Positions 1 through 8,987 of a stretch of DNA of 64,000 nucleotides are shown here, one piece after another. Position 1 is the first letter of the stretch; each line of letters starts with the position of its first letter. Source of the stretch: Bog-473 sp963737745 (lineage in GTDB: Bacteria > Actinomycetota > Acidimicrobiia > Acidimicrobiales > RAAP-2); the NCBI GenBank assembly GCA_963737745.1, contig CAVTTR010000007.1, positions 372,001 to 436,000 of the forward strand. Direction: 5' to 3'. A program made the translations under genes and the position numbers. The notes beneath the pieces were generated by a model. The model saw only the letters and a list, made by a program, of their open reading frames with translations, did no database searches and was not told where the DNA came from.

Positions 1-229
1 AATTCAAGAAGGCCGCGGTCTCGGGCCCTCCCGTTCCTGGCTCGTCCTCGAGCGCGGGCTCGACCAGACTGCCATGCACCCAGCCGACGTCGGCCAGCCT
101 CCGGTGGTAGGAGGGGCAATTCTCCGGACAACGCCAGGGCGCCTCAGGCGCTAGATCCAGCTTGCAAAAGCGGGCCGCCTCGCCGGAGGCGTACGTCCTA
201 CTTTGAAAATTGGTGCATTCCTCGCGCAT
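1..229 (-). CDS. Small four-cysteine protein next to sufB, partial
   Basis: An open frame starting at ATG 229 runs off the left edge of the window (76 codons seen). It begins MREECTNFQSRTY and carries four cysteines at residues 5, 22, 34 and 38, the last two in RCPENCPSY. The spacing C-x16-C-x11-C-x3-C suggests a bound metal or Fe-S cluster, which is an inference. It lies 42 nt downstream of sufB on the same strand, so it is probably in the suf operon, where sufD or sufC might otherwise be expected. A GTG two codons upstream is an alternative start. I do not recognise a named family. Confidence 0.6.
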   Translation of the reverse strand, partial: MREECTNFQSRTYASGEAARFCKLDLAPEAPWRCPENCPSYHRRLADVGWVHGSLVEPALEDEPGTGGPETAAFLN

Positions 230-271
230 CGGCACCGTTCTATGGTGCCACGTCACCCACGAGCGGGTGGA

Positions 272-1672
272 TCAGCCGACAGAGCCTTCCATTTGGAGTT
301 CGATGAGACGGCTCCATTCCACGGCGTACTCCATGGGCAGCGTCCTCGTCACCGGCTCAATGAAGCCGTTCACGATCATCCCCATGGCCTGGCTCTCGGA
401 CAGACCGCGGCTCATCAGGTAGAAGAGCTGGTCGTCACCCACCTTCGAAACCGTGGCCTCATGCCCGATGCGTGCATCGCGCTCGCCCACCTCCATGTAG
501 GGCTTCGTCTCCGACGTCGAAAGATCGTCGAGGAGGAGGGCATCACAGCGAACGAACGACTTGGCACCGGTGGCGCCCGGGTCGACGTGCACCTTTCCTC
601 GATAGGTGGTGATACCGCCGTCCTTGGAGATCGACTTCGAGACGATGGTCGACGATGTCTCGGGGGCGACGTGGAACATCTTCGCCCCAGCGTCTTGGTG
701 CTGACCGGCGCCGGCGTACGCGACCGAGAGAACCTCGCCCGAGGCCTTGGGGCCCATGAGGTAGACCGATGGGTACTTAATGGTGAGACGCGAGCCGATG
801 TTGCCGTCGATCCATTCGACATGGGCCTCCGCTTCGCAGCGGGCCCGCTTGGTGACGAGGTTGTACACGTTGGTGGACCAGTTCTGGATCGTCGTGTAGG
901 TGATGCGCGCGCCCTGGAGAGCGACGAGCTCCACCACGGCCGAGTGAAGAGAGTCGGTCGAGTAGACCGGGGCCGAACATCCTTCGATGTAGTGCACCTG
1001 CGAACCCTCATCGGCGATGATCAGCGTGCGCTCGAATTGACCCATGTTCTCGGCGTTAATACGGAAGTACGCCTGCAGGGGCATTTCAACCTTGACCCCG
1101 GGTGGCACGTAGATGAACGAGCCGCCCGACCAGACGGCCGAGTTGAGCGCGGCGAACTTGTTGTCATTGGGCGGGATGAGAGTCCCGAACCAACGACGGA
1201 CGTGCTCGGGGTACTCGCGCACGGCCGTGTCCATGTCGCAGAACAACACGCCCTGCTCTTCGAGGTCGGCCCGGTTGCGGTGAAAGACGACCTCACTCTC
1301 GTACTGGGCGGTCACCCCGGACAAGTACTTGCGCTCCGCTTCGGGGATGCCCAACTTCTCATAGGTGTTCTTGATGGCGTCTGGCAGGTCTTCCCAGTCG
1401 TCCACCTGTCCACCGGTAGGCTTGATGTAGTAGTAGATGTCGTTGAAGTCGAGGTCGGGCATGCTCTTGGCGAACCAGGGCGCCATCGGCTTGCGCTCGA
1501 AGTACTTGAGGGACTTCAGTCGGAAATCCCTCATCCAATCGGGCTCGTTCTTCATTTCCGACATCTCGCGCACGATGGACTCGTTCAAGCCCTTCTTGGG
1601 CTTGAAGATGTAGTCCTCGGCATCGCTCCAGCCGAGCTGGTAGCGACCAAGATCGAGATCTGTTGTAGCCAT
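272..1672 (-). CDS. sufB: Fe-S cluster assembly scaffold protein SufB
   Basis: SufB forms the SufBC2D scaffold on which Fe-S clusters are built in the cytoplasm. At 466 aa it has normal family length. The C-terminal core contains VRCDALLLDD (Cys376) and IGHEATVSKV (His404), matching the Cys and His that family studies place at the SufB-SufD interface, followed by DDQLFYLMSRGLSE and GFIEPV. The ATG has a good Shine-Dalgarno site (AGGGGAG) 4-5 nt upstream. A perfect palindrome lies 20 nt upstream of the start. The gene is divergent from oligopeptidase B and followed by a small Cys-rich gene; sufC and sufD are not in the window. Confidence 0.96.
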   Translation of the reverse strand: MATTDLDLGRYQLGWSDAEDYIFKPKKGLNESIVREMSEMKNEPDWMRDFRLKSLKYFERKPMAPWFAKSMPDLDFNDIYYYIKPTGGQVDDWEDLPDAIKNTYEKLGIPEAERKYLSGVTAQYESEVVFHRNRADLEEQGVLFCDMDTAVREYPEHVRRWFGTLIPPNDNKFAALNSAVWSGGSFIYVPPGVKVEMPLQAYFRINAENMGQFERTLIIADEGSQVHYIEGCSAPVYSTDSLHSAVVELVALQGARITYTTIQNWSTNVYNLVTKRARCEAEAHVEWIDGNIGSRLTIKYPSVYLMGPKASGEVLSVAYAGAGQHQDAGAKMFHVAPETSSTIVSKSISKDGGITTYRGKVHVDPGATGAKSFVRCDALLLDDLSTSETKPYMEVGERDARIGHEATVSKVGDDQLFYLMSRGLSESQAMGMIVNGFIEPVTRTLPMEYAVEWSRLIELQMEGSVG

Positions 1673-1692
1673 AAGGCTCCCCTGAGCTCACG

Positions 1693-1708
1693 AGGGGAAA
1701 TTTCCCCT
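1693..1708. promoter_or_regulatory. Perfect 16-bp palindrome upstream of sufB
   Basis: AGGGGAAATTTCCCCT is a perfect inverted repeat in the sufB/ptrB divergent spacer. Read toward sufB, a -10-like TACTAT lies about 6 nt upstream of it, so the palindrome would sit around the transcription start. This fits an operator for a repressor of suf transcription. The regulator is not in the window and the role is inferred. Confidence 0.5.
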
Positions 1709-1790
1709 ATGTAGATAGTAACAACTACCCGGGCCAGCCGAAACGTTCCATCTGAACCTATCCGCAACCTCGACATGGCAGGCTCGGAGC

Positions 1791-3938
1791 ATGGAAACTC
1801 CACCCCAGGCCGCCCAGCGGCCCCACACCCTCAGTACCTTTGGCCACGATCGGGTGGATCCGTGGTTTTGGCTGCGAGAACGGGACAATCCCGAGGTCCT
1901 GTCCTACCTCGAAGCCGAGAACGCGTATACCGAGAGCGTGCTCAGCCCCCTCGAGGGCCTCCGCACGTCGCTCTTCGACGAGATGAAGAGCCGCATCCTC
2001 GAAACGGATATGTCGGTGCCTTCCCGGCGGGGCCCGTGGTGGTATTACGGGCGCACCGAAGAGGGCAAGGACTACGCCATTCACTGCCGGCGGCCGGCCC
2101 GAGCAGCCGATGAGCTCCCGCCGGCGGGAGAACCAGGTGAGGATGAACAGATCCTCCTCGACGAGAACGAACTGGCCAAGGGGCACGACTATTTCTCCTT
2201 GGGCACGGCCGCAGTGAGCCCAGACCATGCCATGATCGCCTACGGCACCGACGTCAAGGGCGACGAGCGCTACGAGCTGCGCTTTACGTCCCTTGTTCCC
2301 GACGGACACTCCTCAGCCCCTGAGGTGGTGGACGACACCGGGTACGGCTTGGCCTGGTCGAATCAGTCCGACGTGGTCTTCTATACCCGCCTCGACGAGG
2401 CCATGCGTCCGTATCAGGTGTGGCGCCATGCACTCGGCACTGATCCGTCAACCGACGTCCTGGTGGTCGAGGAGGAGGATCGACGCTTTTCCCTGGGGAC
2501 GGGGCGCACGCGCGACGGTGCCTTCGTACTGGTGGCGGCCCACAGCACCAACACCACGGAGTGGCTGGCCATCCCAGCGGACGACCCTTCGGCCGAACCC
2601 CGCGTCGTCATGGCCCGGCGAGAAGGGCGCGAGTACGCGGTCGACCATGTGAGAGGAAAGGATCAACGAGGCTTTTTCGTCGTCCTGACCAATCAGGATG
2701 CGCAGGATTTTCGAGTCTTGGCCGCAGCCGACAATGCCGTGCCGAGTGAGGACGCATGGGACGAGATCATCCCGCACCGTCCCGGGGTGCGCATTGAAGA
2801 CGTCGACGCGTTCTCGAGTGTCCTCGTTCTCAGCGAACGTGCGGAGGCCGAGACCTTGGTCAGGGTCGTGCCGCTCGGATCCGGCGACGAGCCGTTGGCC
2901 GGCGACCTCCTGTCCGCCAGCTGGATCGTCCCCTCGAGGGAAAGCCCGTCCTCGTCGTGGTTGGGTCCCAATCCCGAGCCCGACGTCACCACCCTCAGGT
3001 TCGGCCGGACGTCGATGGTCACACCTACTTCGGTCCTGCAGATCGACCTCGACACCCGGGAGGAGACGCTCCTCAAGCAGGAACCGGTTCTCGGGGATTT
3101 CGATGCGTCCAACTACACCACGCAACGGATCTGGGCCGAGGCCAACGACGGGACGCCCGTGCCCATATCGCTCGTCTATCGACGCGACCTGCATCTACCC
3201 GCGCCGTGCCTGCTCTATGGGTACGGCGCCTACGAGATTTCGATCGACCCGACGTTCTCACCACACCGGCTCTCCCTGCTCGATCGCGGCGTCGTCTTTG
3301 CCGTGGCCCACGTGCGTGGTGGCGGCGAAATGGGACGGGCTTGGTACGAGGAGGGAAGGATGGAGCACAAGTCCAATACCTTCAGCGACTTCATCGCCTG
3401 TGCCAGGCATTTGGTGGCGCAGGGAATCGCCAGATCCGACGCCGTGGCGGGACGTGGCGGATCGGCCGGCGGGCTCCTGATGGGCGCCGTCGCCAACGAG
3501 GCGCCGGATCTGTTCGCGGCATTGGTGGCCCAGGTCCCCTTCGTCGACGTGCTGACCACGATGCTCGACGCAGACCTCCCTCTCACGGTGGGCGAATGGG
3601 AGGAATGGGGCAATCCGCTGGCGGACGAGTCGGCCTACGAGCGGATGCTGTCGTATTCCCCCTACGACAATGTGAGTGGACACAATCCCGACGGGTCGGT
3701 CCGCACCTACCCCCAGCTTCTCGTCACCGGCGGCCTCAATGATCCACGCGTCAGTTACTGGGAGCCCGCCAAGTGGGTGGCAAAGATCCGCTCGCTGTCG
3801 CCGTCGACCATGGTCATTCTGCGCACGGAAATGGGCGCCGGCCATGGTGGCCCCTCGGGTCGCTACGACGCGTGGAAGGAAGAAGCACTGGTCTACGCCT
3901 TTCTCCTCAGGGCCTTGGGGCTGCTTCCTCCGTCCTAG
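1791..3938 (+). CDS. ptrB: Oligopeptidase B-type prolyl oligopeptidase (S9A)
   Basis: A cytosolic serine peptidase of the prolyl oligopeptidase family that cleaves short peptides, typically after basic residues in oligopeptidase B. The 715-aa protein has an N-terminal beta-propeller region, opening with HDRVDPWFWLRERDNPEV, and a C-terminal alpha/beta-hydrolase domain. Catalytic residues are visible: Ser558 in RGGSAGGLLMGA, Asp651 in GGLNDPRVSYWEP, His685 in GAGHGGPSGRYD. Full length matches the family. It is transcribed alone, divergent from sufB. Assignment to oligopeptidase B rather than prolyl endopeptidase rests on overall resemblance, so substrate specificity is less sure than the family. 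Confidence 0.92.
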   Translation: METPPQAAQRPHTLSTFGHDRVDPWFWLRERDNPEVLSYLEAENAYTESVLSPLEGLRTSLFDEMKSRILETDMSVPSRRGPWWYYGRTEEGKDYAIHCRRPARAADELPPAGEPGEDEQILLDENELAKGHDYFSLGTAAVSPDHAMIAYGTDVKGDERYELRFTSLVPDGHSSAPEVVDDTGYGLAWSNQSDVVFYTRLDEAMRPYQVWRHALGTDPSTDVLVVEEEDRRFSLGTGRTRDGAFVLVAAHSTNTTEWLAIPADDPSAEPRVVMARREGREYAVDHVRGKDQRGFFVVLTNQDAQDFRVLAAADNAVPSEDAWDEIIPHRPGVRIEDVDAFSSVLVLSERAEAETLVRVVPLGSGDEPLAGDLLSASWIVPSRESPSSSWLGPNPEPDVTTLRFGRTSMVTPTSVLQIDLDTREETLLKQEPVLGDFDASNYTTQRIWAEANDGTPVPISLVYRRDLHLPAPCLLYGYGAYEISIDPTFSPHRLSLLDRGVVFAVAHVRGGGEMGRAWYEEGRMEHKSNTFSDFIACARHLVAQGIARSDAVAGRGGSAGGLLMGAVANEAPDLFAALVAQVPFVDVLTTMLDADLPLTVGEWEEWGNPLADESAYERMLSYSPYDNVSGHNPDGSVRTYPQLLVTGGLNDPRVSYWEPAKWVAKIRSLSPSTMVILRTEMGAGHGGPSGRYDAWKEEALVYAFLLRALGLLPPS

Positions 3939-3962
3939 GGGACGCCCGGTCCATCGCCGGCT

Positions 3963-4870
3963 TCAGCCGGTTATGACGAAGTTCATGGTGAACGGCGTCA
4001 TAAACCCAGACGGAAGGGCAACCGCACTTCCATTGACGGAGACGCTGAGAACCGTGGGCGCCCCGATCACCACGGTGGCTGGTCCCGACACGGCAAGTGA
4101 CTCGTGCTGACCGGGTTGCAAGGTTTGAGTGAACAGCGGAGCGTGGGTGGCCGAGCTCGTGACATCGACCCAGCAGGCGCCCGAGGTGGCCGAGAGAATG
4201 AGGGTGTAGTTGGTCCCCGCCACGTCGTATGTCGCGCTCGCGCGCCGTGCCCGAGAGCGGCACGAGGACAGCCGGTGACGTCGCCGGCGTGGTGGTCGTC
4301 GCAGTCGCCTGGCCCGCATCCCCCTTGGGTGCTTTGGTGTGCGTGCTACTCGATCCGGCGTGGTGACGGGTCGGGGGAGCCACGGGGTGCGACCCCGTCA
4401 ACGAGGAGGACGACGACAACGACGATGACCACCGCCACGGCCGTGGCCGGTGCAGCCAGCCGCCGCGGTCGATGGTTGATGGAGCCCATGGCCTTGTCCC
4501 GATTACCGACCGGCTCGTGCGTCGGCAGCGCCGCTGGTCCGGCGTCGTCGAAGACAACGGGCATCTCGGGCTGCGTCACCGGCGGTGGCGGGACGGGCGG
4601 CACGGCGGCACGCGATGCATCGGTGACCCGGACGGACGGCGAGCCCCCGACCCGCACCGCGCTCTCGGGAAACGCCGACGTCGCTCCGAGAGTGCGCTCA
4701 GCGACTGCGCTCGGAACCGCCGGATGCGTATTGATCGTCTCGAGCGTATGAATCGAGCGGTGATATCCCTCGACCGAATGCGCGTCATCGTGGCTCATTC
4801 GCCTGGTGAGAAGGGTCGTTCCCAGTGCCACCACCACAACTGCCGCCACGATCGCACCGATGATCATCAC
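3963..4870 (-). CDS. DUF4115 (RodZ-like C-terminal domain) membrane protein, two frame breaks
   Basis: Three consecutive minus-strand frames read as one protein. The first (from ATG 4870) has an N-terminal hydrophobic segment, a Pro/Ala-rich stretch and a second membrane segment, VAVVIVVVVVLLVDG. The second gives a Ser/Thr-rich linker (HAGSSSTHTKAPKGD). The third gives a beta-rich domain (TNYTLILSATSGACWVDVTS, then FTMNFVITG) resembling the DUF4115 domain found at the RodZ C terminus. Shifts fall near 4393-4396 (C4 run) and 4239-4246 (GC repeat); removing one base at each restores a continuous frame. It may be a sequencing artefact or a decayed gene. No helix-turn-helix typical of RodZ is seen. 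Confidence 0.65.
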
Positions 4871-5009
4871 CTTCTATTCAACAGGACGCGAACGTTCCAA
4901 GGAACGGCAGTGACGAACAAATCCGAGAAACGTGGAGACGCCCGAATTCACGCCGTAAAACGCCTATTGCGGCGAGCGGCCGGGACAATCCTCCGTCGCG
5001 GTGACAGTG

Positions 5010-5561
5010 CTACGTGCGCATGGTCATGCGGGGTCGCAAACCGTCCTCAATCTCATGACGCCGTGGATTGGTCTGGTCGCGATGCGAGAGAATTGGATCG
5101 GTCAATCCCCAGTCGGCATCGACGACCGGATCGTCCCAGGCCAAGCCCAGCTCGTCCGAGGCGTTGTAGTAGCCGTCGACGAGGTACCACAGGAGGAGAT
5201 CGGTCAGGGCGGCGAACCCATGTGCCACGCCGGGAGGTATGAAAAGCCCCTGGTCGATGTCGCCATCGAGCTCAATGATTTCAGTCGCCCCGTCGGTGGG
5301 TGAGCCTTCACGCAGGTCGTGCAGCACCACGCGGGCCCGACCGCGCAGGACATACCAATAGTCGGCTTGGTGGAGGTGATAGTGCAGTCCCACCACCGCC
5401 CCGGCCTGTTTCTCGGACCGGTTCGACTGGATCATCTCGCGGCCGAGGGGGAACCAGCTACGCCGGTAGGTCTCGACGAAGCGACCCCGTTCGTCGCCGT
5501 GCACATCCGGTCGTACCACGAGGACGTCGTCGATGGTCGTAGAGGCGATCAGTTGCGGCAT
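5010..5561 (-). CDS. rmlC: dTDP-4-dehydrorhamnose 3,5-epimerase family protein
   Basis: A 183-aa cupin of the RmlC family, which epimerises dTDP-4-keto-6-deoxyglucose at C3 and C5 in dTDP-rhamnose synthesis. Family features are visible: DVHGDERGRFVETYR near the N terminus, GLHYHLHQADYWYVLRGRA with the active-site His region, FIPPGVAHGFAAL, then AWDDPVVDADW and PILSHRD. No rmlA, rmlB or rmlD lies nearby, so it may serve another dTDP- or CDP-sugar. It appears monocistronic; the 139-nt spacer upstream of the preceding gene holds nothing recognised. Confidence 0.82.
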   Translation of the reverse strand: MPQLIASTTIDDVLVVRPDVHGDERGRFVETYRRSWFPLGREMIQSNRSEKQAGAVVGLHYHLHQADYWYVLRGRARVVLHDLREGSPTDGATEIIELDGDIDQGLFIPPGVAHGFAALTDLLLWYLVDGYYNASDELGLAWDDPVVDADWGLTDPILSHRDQTNPRRHEIEDGLRPRMTMRT

Positions 5562-5585
5562 TGCAGCACGGTAGCAGCGCTCCTC

Positions 5586-6062
5586 CTATGCCACGAAGCG
5601 ACCGAATCCGGAACGGTAGAAGAGAAGAGGCGAGCCTTCGCCGACCTCCATCATCACCACGTTCCCGGTTACCAACTCGTGATCACCACCTTCGTAAATG
5701 GCACCGAGAGTGCATTCGACGACGGCGAGAGAGCCTGTGATGAGAGGGGCGCCGGTAATCCCAGAGGTCCACTCGACTCCCTCGAATTTGTCGCCGCCCG
5801 ATACGGAGAACGCTCGACAGAGGGCTTCTTGATGCTCGCTGAGTATGTTGACGCAGAACGAGCCCGCTCGGGCGATGCGCGGCCAACTGGTGGAGGATTT
5901 GGCCGGGGCCAGGATCACCATCGGCGGGTCGAGCGAGAGGGCGGAGAAGGACTGGCACGAGAAGCCAACCGGCTCCCCCTCTTCCAAGGCCGTCACGATG
6001 GTGACGCCGGTAGCGAAGTGTCCGAGAACCTCGCGAAACCGGGCCTGATCGAGGCCCGACAT
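5586..6062 (-). CDS. Flavin reductase family protein
   Basis: A 158-aa split-barrel flavin reductase (HpaC-like). Such proteins reduce FMN or FAD with NAD(P)H and pass reduced flavin to a partner monooxygenase. The family start FREVLGHFATGVTIVTA and the flavin-binding GFSCQSFSALSLDPPMV are clear, as is SFCVNILSEHQE. The ATG directly abuts the stop of the upstream MBL-fold gene, so the two are probably cotranscribed and translationally coupled. No partner monooxygenase is in the window. Confidence 0.88.
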   Translation of the reverse strand: MSGLDQARFREVLGHFATGVTIVTALEEGEPVGFSCQSFSALSLDPPMVILAPAKSSTSWPRIARAGSFCVNILSEHQEALCRAFSVSGGDKFEGVEWTSGITGAPLITGSLAVVECTLGAIYEGGDHELVTGNVVMMEVGEGSPLLFYRSGFGRFVA

Positions 6063-6920
6063 TCACGCCCGCCCGAGGTCTATGGACTGCAACTCCTGCG
6101 CCGACGACACGTCGAGGGCCTTTGCCTCGGGCAGCAGTCGGGCGGTCGAGAGGATCTGATCGAGGATGCTGTCATCGTGTGACGGGTCGTGGTGGGTCAG
6201 CACGAGCCGCTTGGCACCTGACTCCGCCGCCACGTGCACCGCGAAAGCCGCCGTCGAATGGCCCCAATCAGCCTTGCTCGAGAACTCGTCCTCGGTGTAT
6301 TGCCCGTCGTGCAGCAAAACGTCCACGTCATGGCACAGCTCCAGAACGGAATCGGAAACCGACCGCTGATCGAGAGGAGCCTGATGGTCCGACAGGTAGG
6401 CGATCGCCCGGCCGTCGGCTTCGATGCGAAAGCCCAAGGTGGCACCACTGTGGGGGATCGAGCGTGCCATCACCTTGGCCGAGCCGATCGCGAAGTCTTC
6501 GTCCCAGGTATCGATCAGGTCGATCTTCCCGGGGAACTCATCCATGTGGATCGGAAACACCGGCGGCTGTATCGCCGCATGCAACGCGGCCTTGAGGCTC
6601 CCGGCGGGCTGCGCCGGACCATGCACCGTCAGATGTGCGCCCGGCTCATGCAGGGGACCAAAGAACGGAATGCCAAGGATGTGGTCGAAGTGCAGATGGC
6701 TCAAGAGGGCGTTTGCTCGCAGCGGCGGCACGAAAACTGTCCCTCGCTCTTCGAGCAGGAACTCGCCGAACGCTCGCAGTCCGGTGCCCATGTCGACGAT
6801 CAACGGGTCGTCTCCCTCAACGTCGATCACGAGGCACGAGGTGTTCCCCCCGTATCGCCGGTAGCCCTCCCCTGAACACGGGCAAGACCCCCGGACTCCG
6901 TAAAACGTCAGGTTCACCAC
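6063..6920 (-). CDS. MBL-fold metallohydrolase
   Basis: A 285-aa metallo-beta-lactamase fold hydrolase similar to the RNase Z / cyclic phosphodiesterase-like group. It opens with VNLTFYGVRGSCPC and YGGNTSCLVIDV, carries the metal motif LLSHLHFDHILGIPFFGP, then SIPHSGATLGFRIE, AYLSDHQAP, LLHDGQYTEDE and LVLTHHDPSHDD, each supplying further His or Asp ligands. The substrate cannot be read from the sequence. It is the first gene of a two-gene unit with the flavin reductase, with no gap between the genes. Confidence 0.88.
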   Translation of the reverse strand: MVNLTFYGVRGSCPCSGEGYRRYGGNTSCLVIDVEGDDPLIVDMGTGLRAFGEFLLEERGTVFVPPLRANALLSHLHFDHILGIPFFGPLHEPGAHLTVHGPAQPAGSLKAALHAAIQPPVFPIHMDEFPGKIDLIDTWDEDFAIGSAKVMARSIPHSGATLGFRIEADGRAIAYLSDHQAPLDQRSVSDSVLELCHDVDVLLHDGQYTEDEFSSKADWGHSTAAFAVHVAAESGAKRLVLTHHDPSHDDSILDQILSTARLLPEAKALDVSSAQELQSIDLGRA

Positions 6921-7004
6921 CGAGACGATACCCGTGCGGTGGCCCAGGCGCGAAGCGCCAGTGCATTACCGCAGGTGAGCACCGGTGCCTGGGGTGCCGG
7001 GTCG

Positions 7005-7853
7005 TCATCGCAACTGCAACCGTGGCTGTCGGTCGGCGGACCACTCCGCAAAACCCTCGGTGACAAGTGATTGAGCGATTCGCTGGGCCCGTGGCGCGTC
7101 ATTTGGCCACCCACAGGCGGCGGGCAACGTCTCCGCCGACACTGCGCCGCTCCGCAGGGCATGCACCAGGCGCCCGCGGCCCTGCCGATCCGAACCGGCG
7201 AATGAGGACTGCGGGCGCGCCGAGGGGCTGGTCCGCCAGGGGTCAGGTTCGGCCAGGCCTCGACGCTTCCATTGACACTCACTACGCAGAGGGCAGGCTT
7301 GGCACACGGGCTGGGCGGCCCGGCAGATCGTGGCGCCCAAGTCGAACATGGCCTGGTTGAATCCCCATGATCTTCCGGCTGGCAACATCCGGTCCGCCAA
7401 CGACTGGGCCTGGGCCACGGTAACTCCTGCACCGGCCACACACCGGGCCAGCACCCGGATCACATTGGTGTCGACTGGGGCCACATCACGCTCGAAGGCG
7501 AACGACAAGATGGCCCGGGCCGTATATGGCCCTACACCCGCCAGGGAGCGAAGGGCACGCTCGTCGTCGGGGAGATCGCCTCCGTGGTCTTCTGCGATCG
7601 CCTGCGCCGCCCGGTGCAAGTTGAGCGCTCGCCGGTTGTAACCCAACCCTGACCAGAGGCGGACCACGTCGCCCGGCCGCGCTCGGGCACAGTGGGTCGG
7701 GGTGGGAAATGTTGCCAAGAACGCCTCGTAGTGGCCGATGACCCGATCCACCTGCGTCTGCTGGAGCATGACCTCACTGACCAGCACGCGCCACGGATCG
7801 CGCGTGGCGCGCCAGGGCAGATCCCGCTGGTTTCGCGCCCCCCACTCGAGCAC
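7005..7853 (-). CDS. mutY: A/G-specific adenine glycosylase MutY
   Basis: MutY removes adenine mispaired with 8-oxoguanine or G. The 282-aa protein has the HhH-GPD fold: SEVMLQQTQVDRVI (catalytic Glu), LAGVGPYTARAIL hairpin, PVDTNVIRVLAR (catalytic Asp), and the 4Fe-4S motif Cys177-x6-Cys184-x2-Cys187-x5-Cys193. It is short, as in other actinobacterial MutY, and the C-terminal NUDIX-like domain is reduced. The only usable start is GTG 7853, yet the frame stays open upstream and encodes family-like LSPARVRRFQSR without ATG, GTG or TTG, back into the end of the MaoC gene. The true start is therefore uncertain. Confidence 0.93.
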   Translation of the reverse strand: MLEWGARNQRDLPWRATRDPWRVLVSEVMLQQTQVDRVIGHYEAFLATFPTPTHCARARPGDVVRLWSGLGYNRRALNLHRAAQAIAEDHGGDLPDDERALRSLAGVGPYTARAILSFAFERDVAPVDTNVIRVLARCVAGAGVTVAQAQSLADRMLPAGRSWGFNQAMFDLGATICRAAQPVCQACPLRSECQWKRRGLAEPDPWRTSPSARPQSSFAGSDRQGRGRLVHALRSGAVSAETLPAACGWPNDAPRAQRIAQSLVTEGFAEWSADRQPRLQLR

Positions 7854-7893
7854 GCGGGACTGGAACCGCCGGACCCGGGCTGGCGAAAGTCGG

Positions 7894-8406
7894 TCAGTCC
7901 CAGACGTCGTCGTCGTAAGGAAACCGGCGCGTGGGCGCCTTCTCTTTTTTCCACACCATCAATTTCCGCCGGAAGTAACAGACCTCGTCGCCGTGCTGGT
8001 TGAAGGCTTTTGTCTCCACAGTGACAATGCCCCGATCGTCCTTTGACCTCGACGGCGCGGCCTCGAGAACCCGCGTCTCGGCGTAAATCGTGTCGCCATG
8101 AAATGTCGGCGCACGGTGGAGGAGCGATTCGACCTCGAGATTGGCGATGCACGACCCGCTCACGTCGGGCACGCTCATGCCCAGCGCCAAGGAGTAGACC
8201 AGGTTGCCGACGACGACGTTCTTGCCTTGCACCGTTTCGTGCTCGGCGAACCACGCATTCGTGTGCAGGGGATGATGATTCATGGTGATCATGCAGAAGA
8301 GATGGTCGTCCGCCTCGGTGACCGTCTTGCCGGGCCAATGCCGATACACGTCCCCCGGGATGAAGTCTTCGAGATAACGACCGAATGGCCGGTCGTGGAC
8401 CGTCAC
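7894..8406 (-). CDS. MaoC-family dehydratase, probable mesaconyl-CoA hydratase
   Basis: A 170-aa single hot-dog MaoC protein. Distinctive segments are YRHWPGKTVTEADDHLFCMI, TMNHHPLHTNAWFAE, GKNVVVGNLVYSLALGMS, PTFHGDTIYAETRVLEA and KAFNQHGDEVCYFRRKLMV. These resemble the actinobacterial MaoC hydratase placed in ethylmalonyl-CoA pathway clusters, where it hydrates mesaconyl-C1-CoA to beta-methylmalyl-CoA. The nearby acyl-CoA dehydrogenase and malyl-CoA lyase support this role. It overlaps the open mutY frame downstream. MaoC family is certain; the substrate is inferred from similarity and neighbours. Confidence 0.85.
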   Translation of the reverse strand: MTVHDRPFGRYLEDFIPGDVYRHWPGKTVTEADDHLFCMITMNHHPLHTNAWFAEHETVQGKNVVVGNLVYSLALGMSVPDVSGSCIANLEVESLLHRAPTFHGDTIYAETRVLEAAPSRSKDDRGIVTVETKAFNQHGDEVCYFRRKLMVWKKEKAPTRRFPYDDDVWD

Positions 8407-8414
8407 GTCGCGCC

Positions 8415-8849
8415 TTATTCCGCCACGACTTGGCGAGGCCGTGTGGTGAAGCCGAGGGACGCCCCGGGAAGGGACTCCCCGTCAATGGTCAGCCGCCAGG
8501 CGAATCGGGTCGCGGGGGCCAAGGGAATCGGACCCAGATTGACCGCCAGCGCGACATCGATAGGCGAGCCCTCGGGGATTTCCGGGGGCTGGCTGACGGT
8601 GAACTCACCCCGCACCTCGACCGGCTGCGTGCCGTCGGGGGTTTCCATGAGGACCGGTTGCCCGTCAGCGTCTTCCAAGAAGAGCTCCCAGTGGTGCGAT
8701 GTCTCCGCTTCGTGCCAGTCGACGTCGATCTTGAGGGCAACGGCTGAGGGAACGGGATCCGGTCCGGTCATGCTCCATCCCCCACCGAGTATGTAGAGCT
8801 TTCCGTCCGAGACTTGCGCGGCGTCGCAGAGCAACATGGTTACCTTCAC
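8415..8849 (-). CDS. Conserved hypothetical protein (DUF6941-like)
   Basis: A 144-aa protein starting at GTG 8849, VKVTMLLCDAAQVSDGKLY, then ILGGGWSMTGPDPVPSAVAL. This opening is typical of a conserved actinobacterial family of unknown function. The rest is beta-rich: HHWELFLEDADGQPVLMETP, GPIPLAPATRFAWRLTIDGE, GFTTRP. No catalytic motif is evident. The ATG at 8837 would give a shorter product with an AAGG Shine-Dalgarno site, but would lose the conserved KVT residues. It ends 8 nt upstream of the MaoC gene on the same strand. Confidence 0.75.
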   Translation of the reverse strand: MKVTMLLCDAAQVSDGKLYILGGGWSMTGPDPVPSAVALKIDVDWHEAETSHHWELFLEDADGQPVLMETPDGTQPVEVRGEFTVSQPPEIPEGSPIDVALAVNLGPIPLAPATRFAWRLTIDGESLPGASLGFTTRPRQVVAE

Positions 8850-8987
8850 GCACCCGAGGATATAGGTCGGGCGGGGGACGCGACTGGCGATCCCGGCATT
8901 CCGGGCTGGCCTCGCCTCAGCGTGTCGAAGAGTCGGTCCTAGAGTGCGGGGGCATGAACGACCTTCGGCCGGACGCAGATTCGCCTC

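Noticed and set aside
203..1714. Long plus-strand open frame opposite sufB
   Set aside because: High GC leaves long antisense frames. Its product is His/Arg-rich with no family features, while the opposite strand is a textbook SufB.
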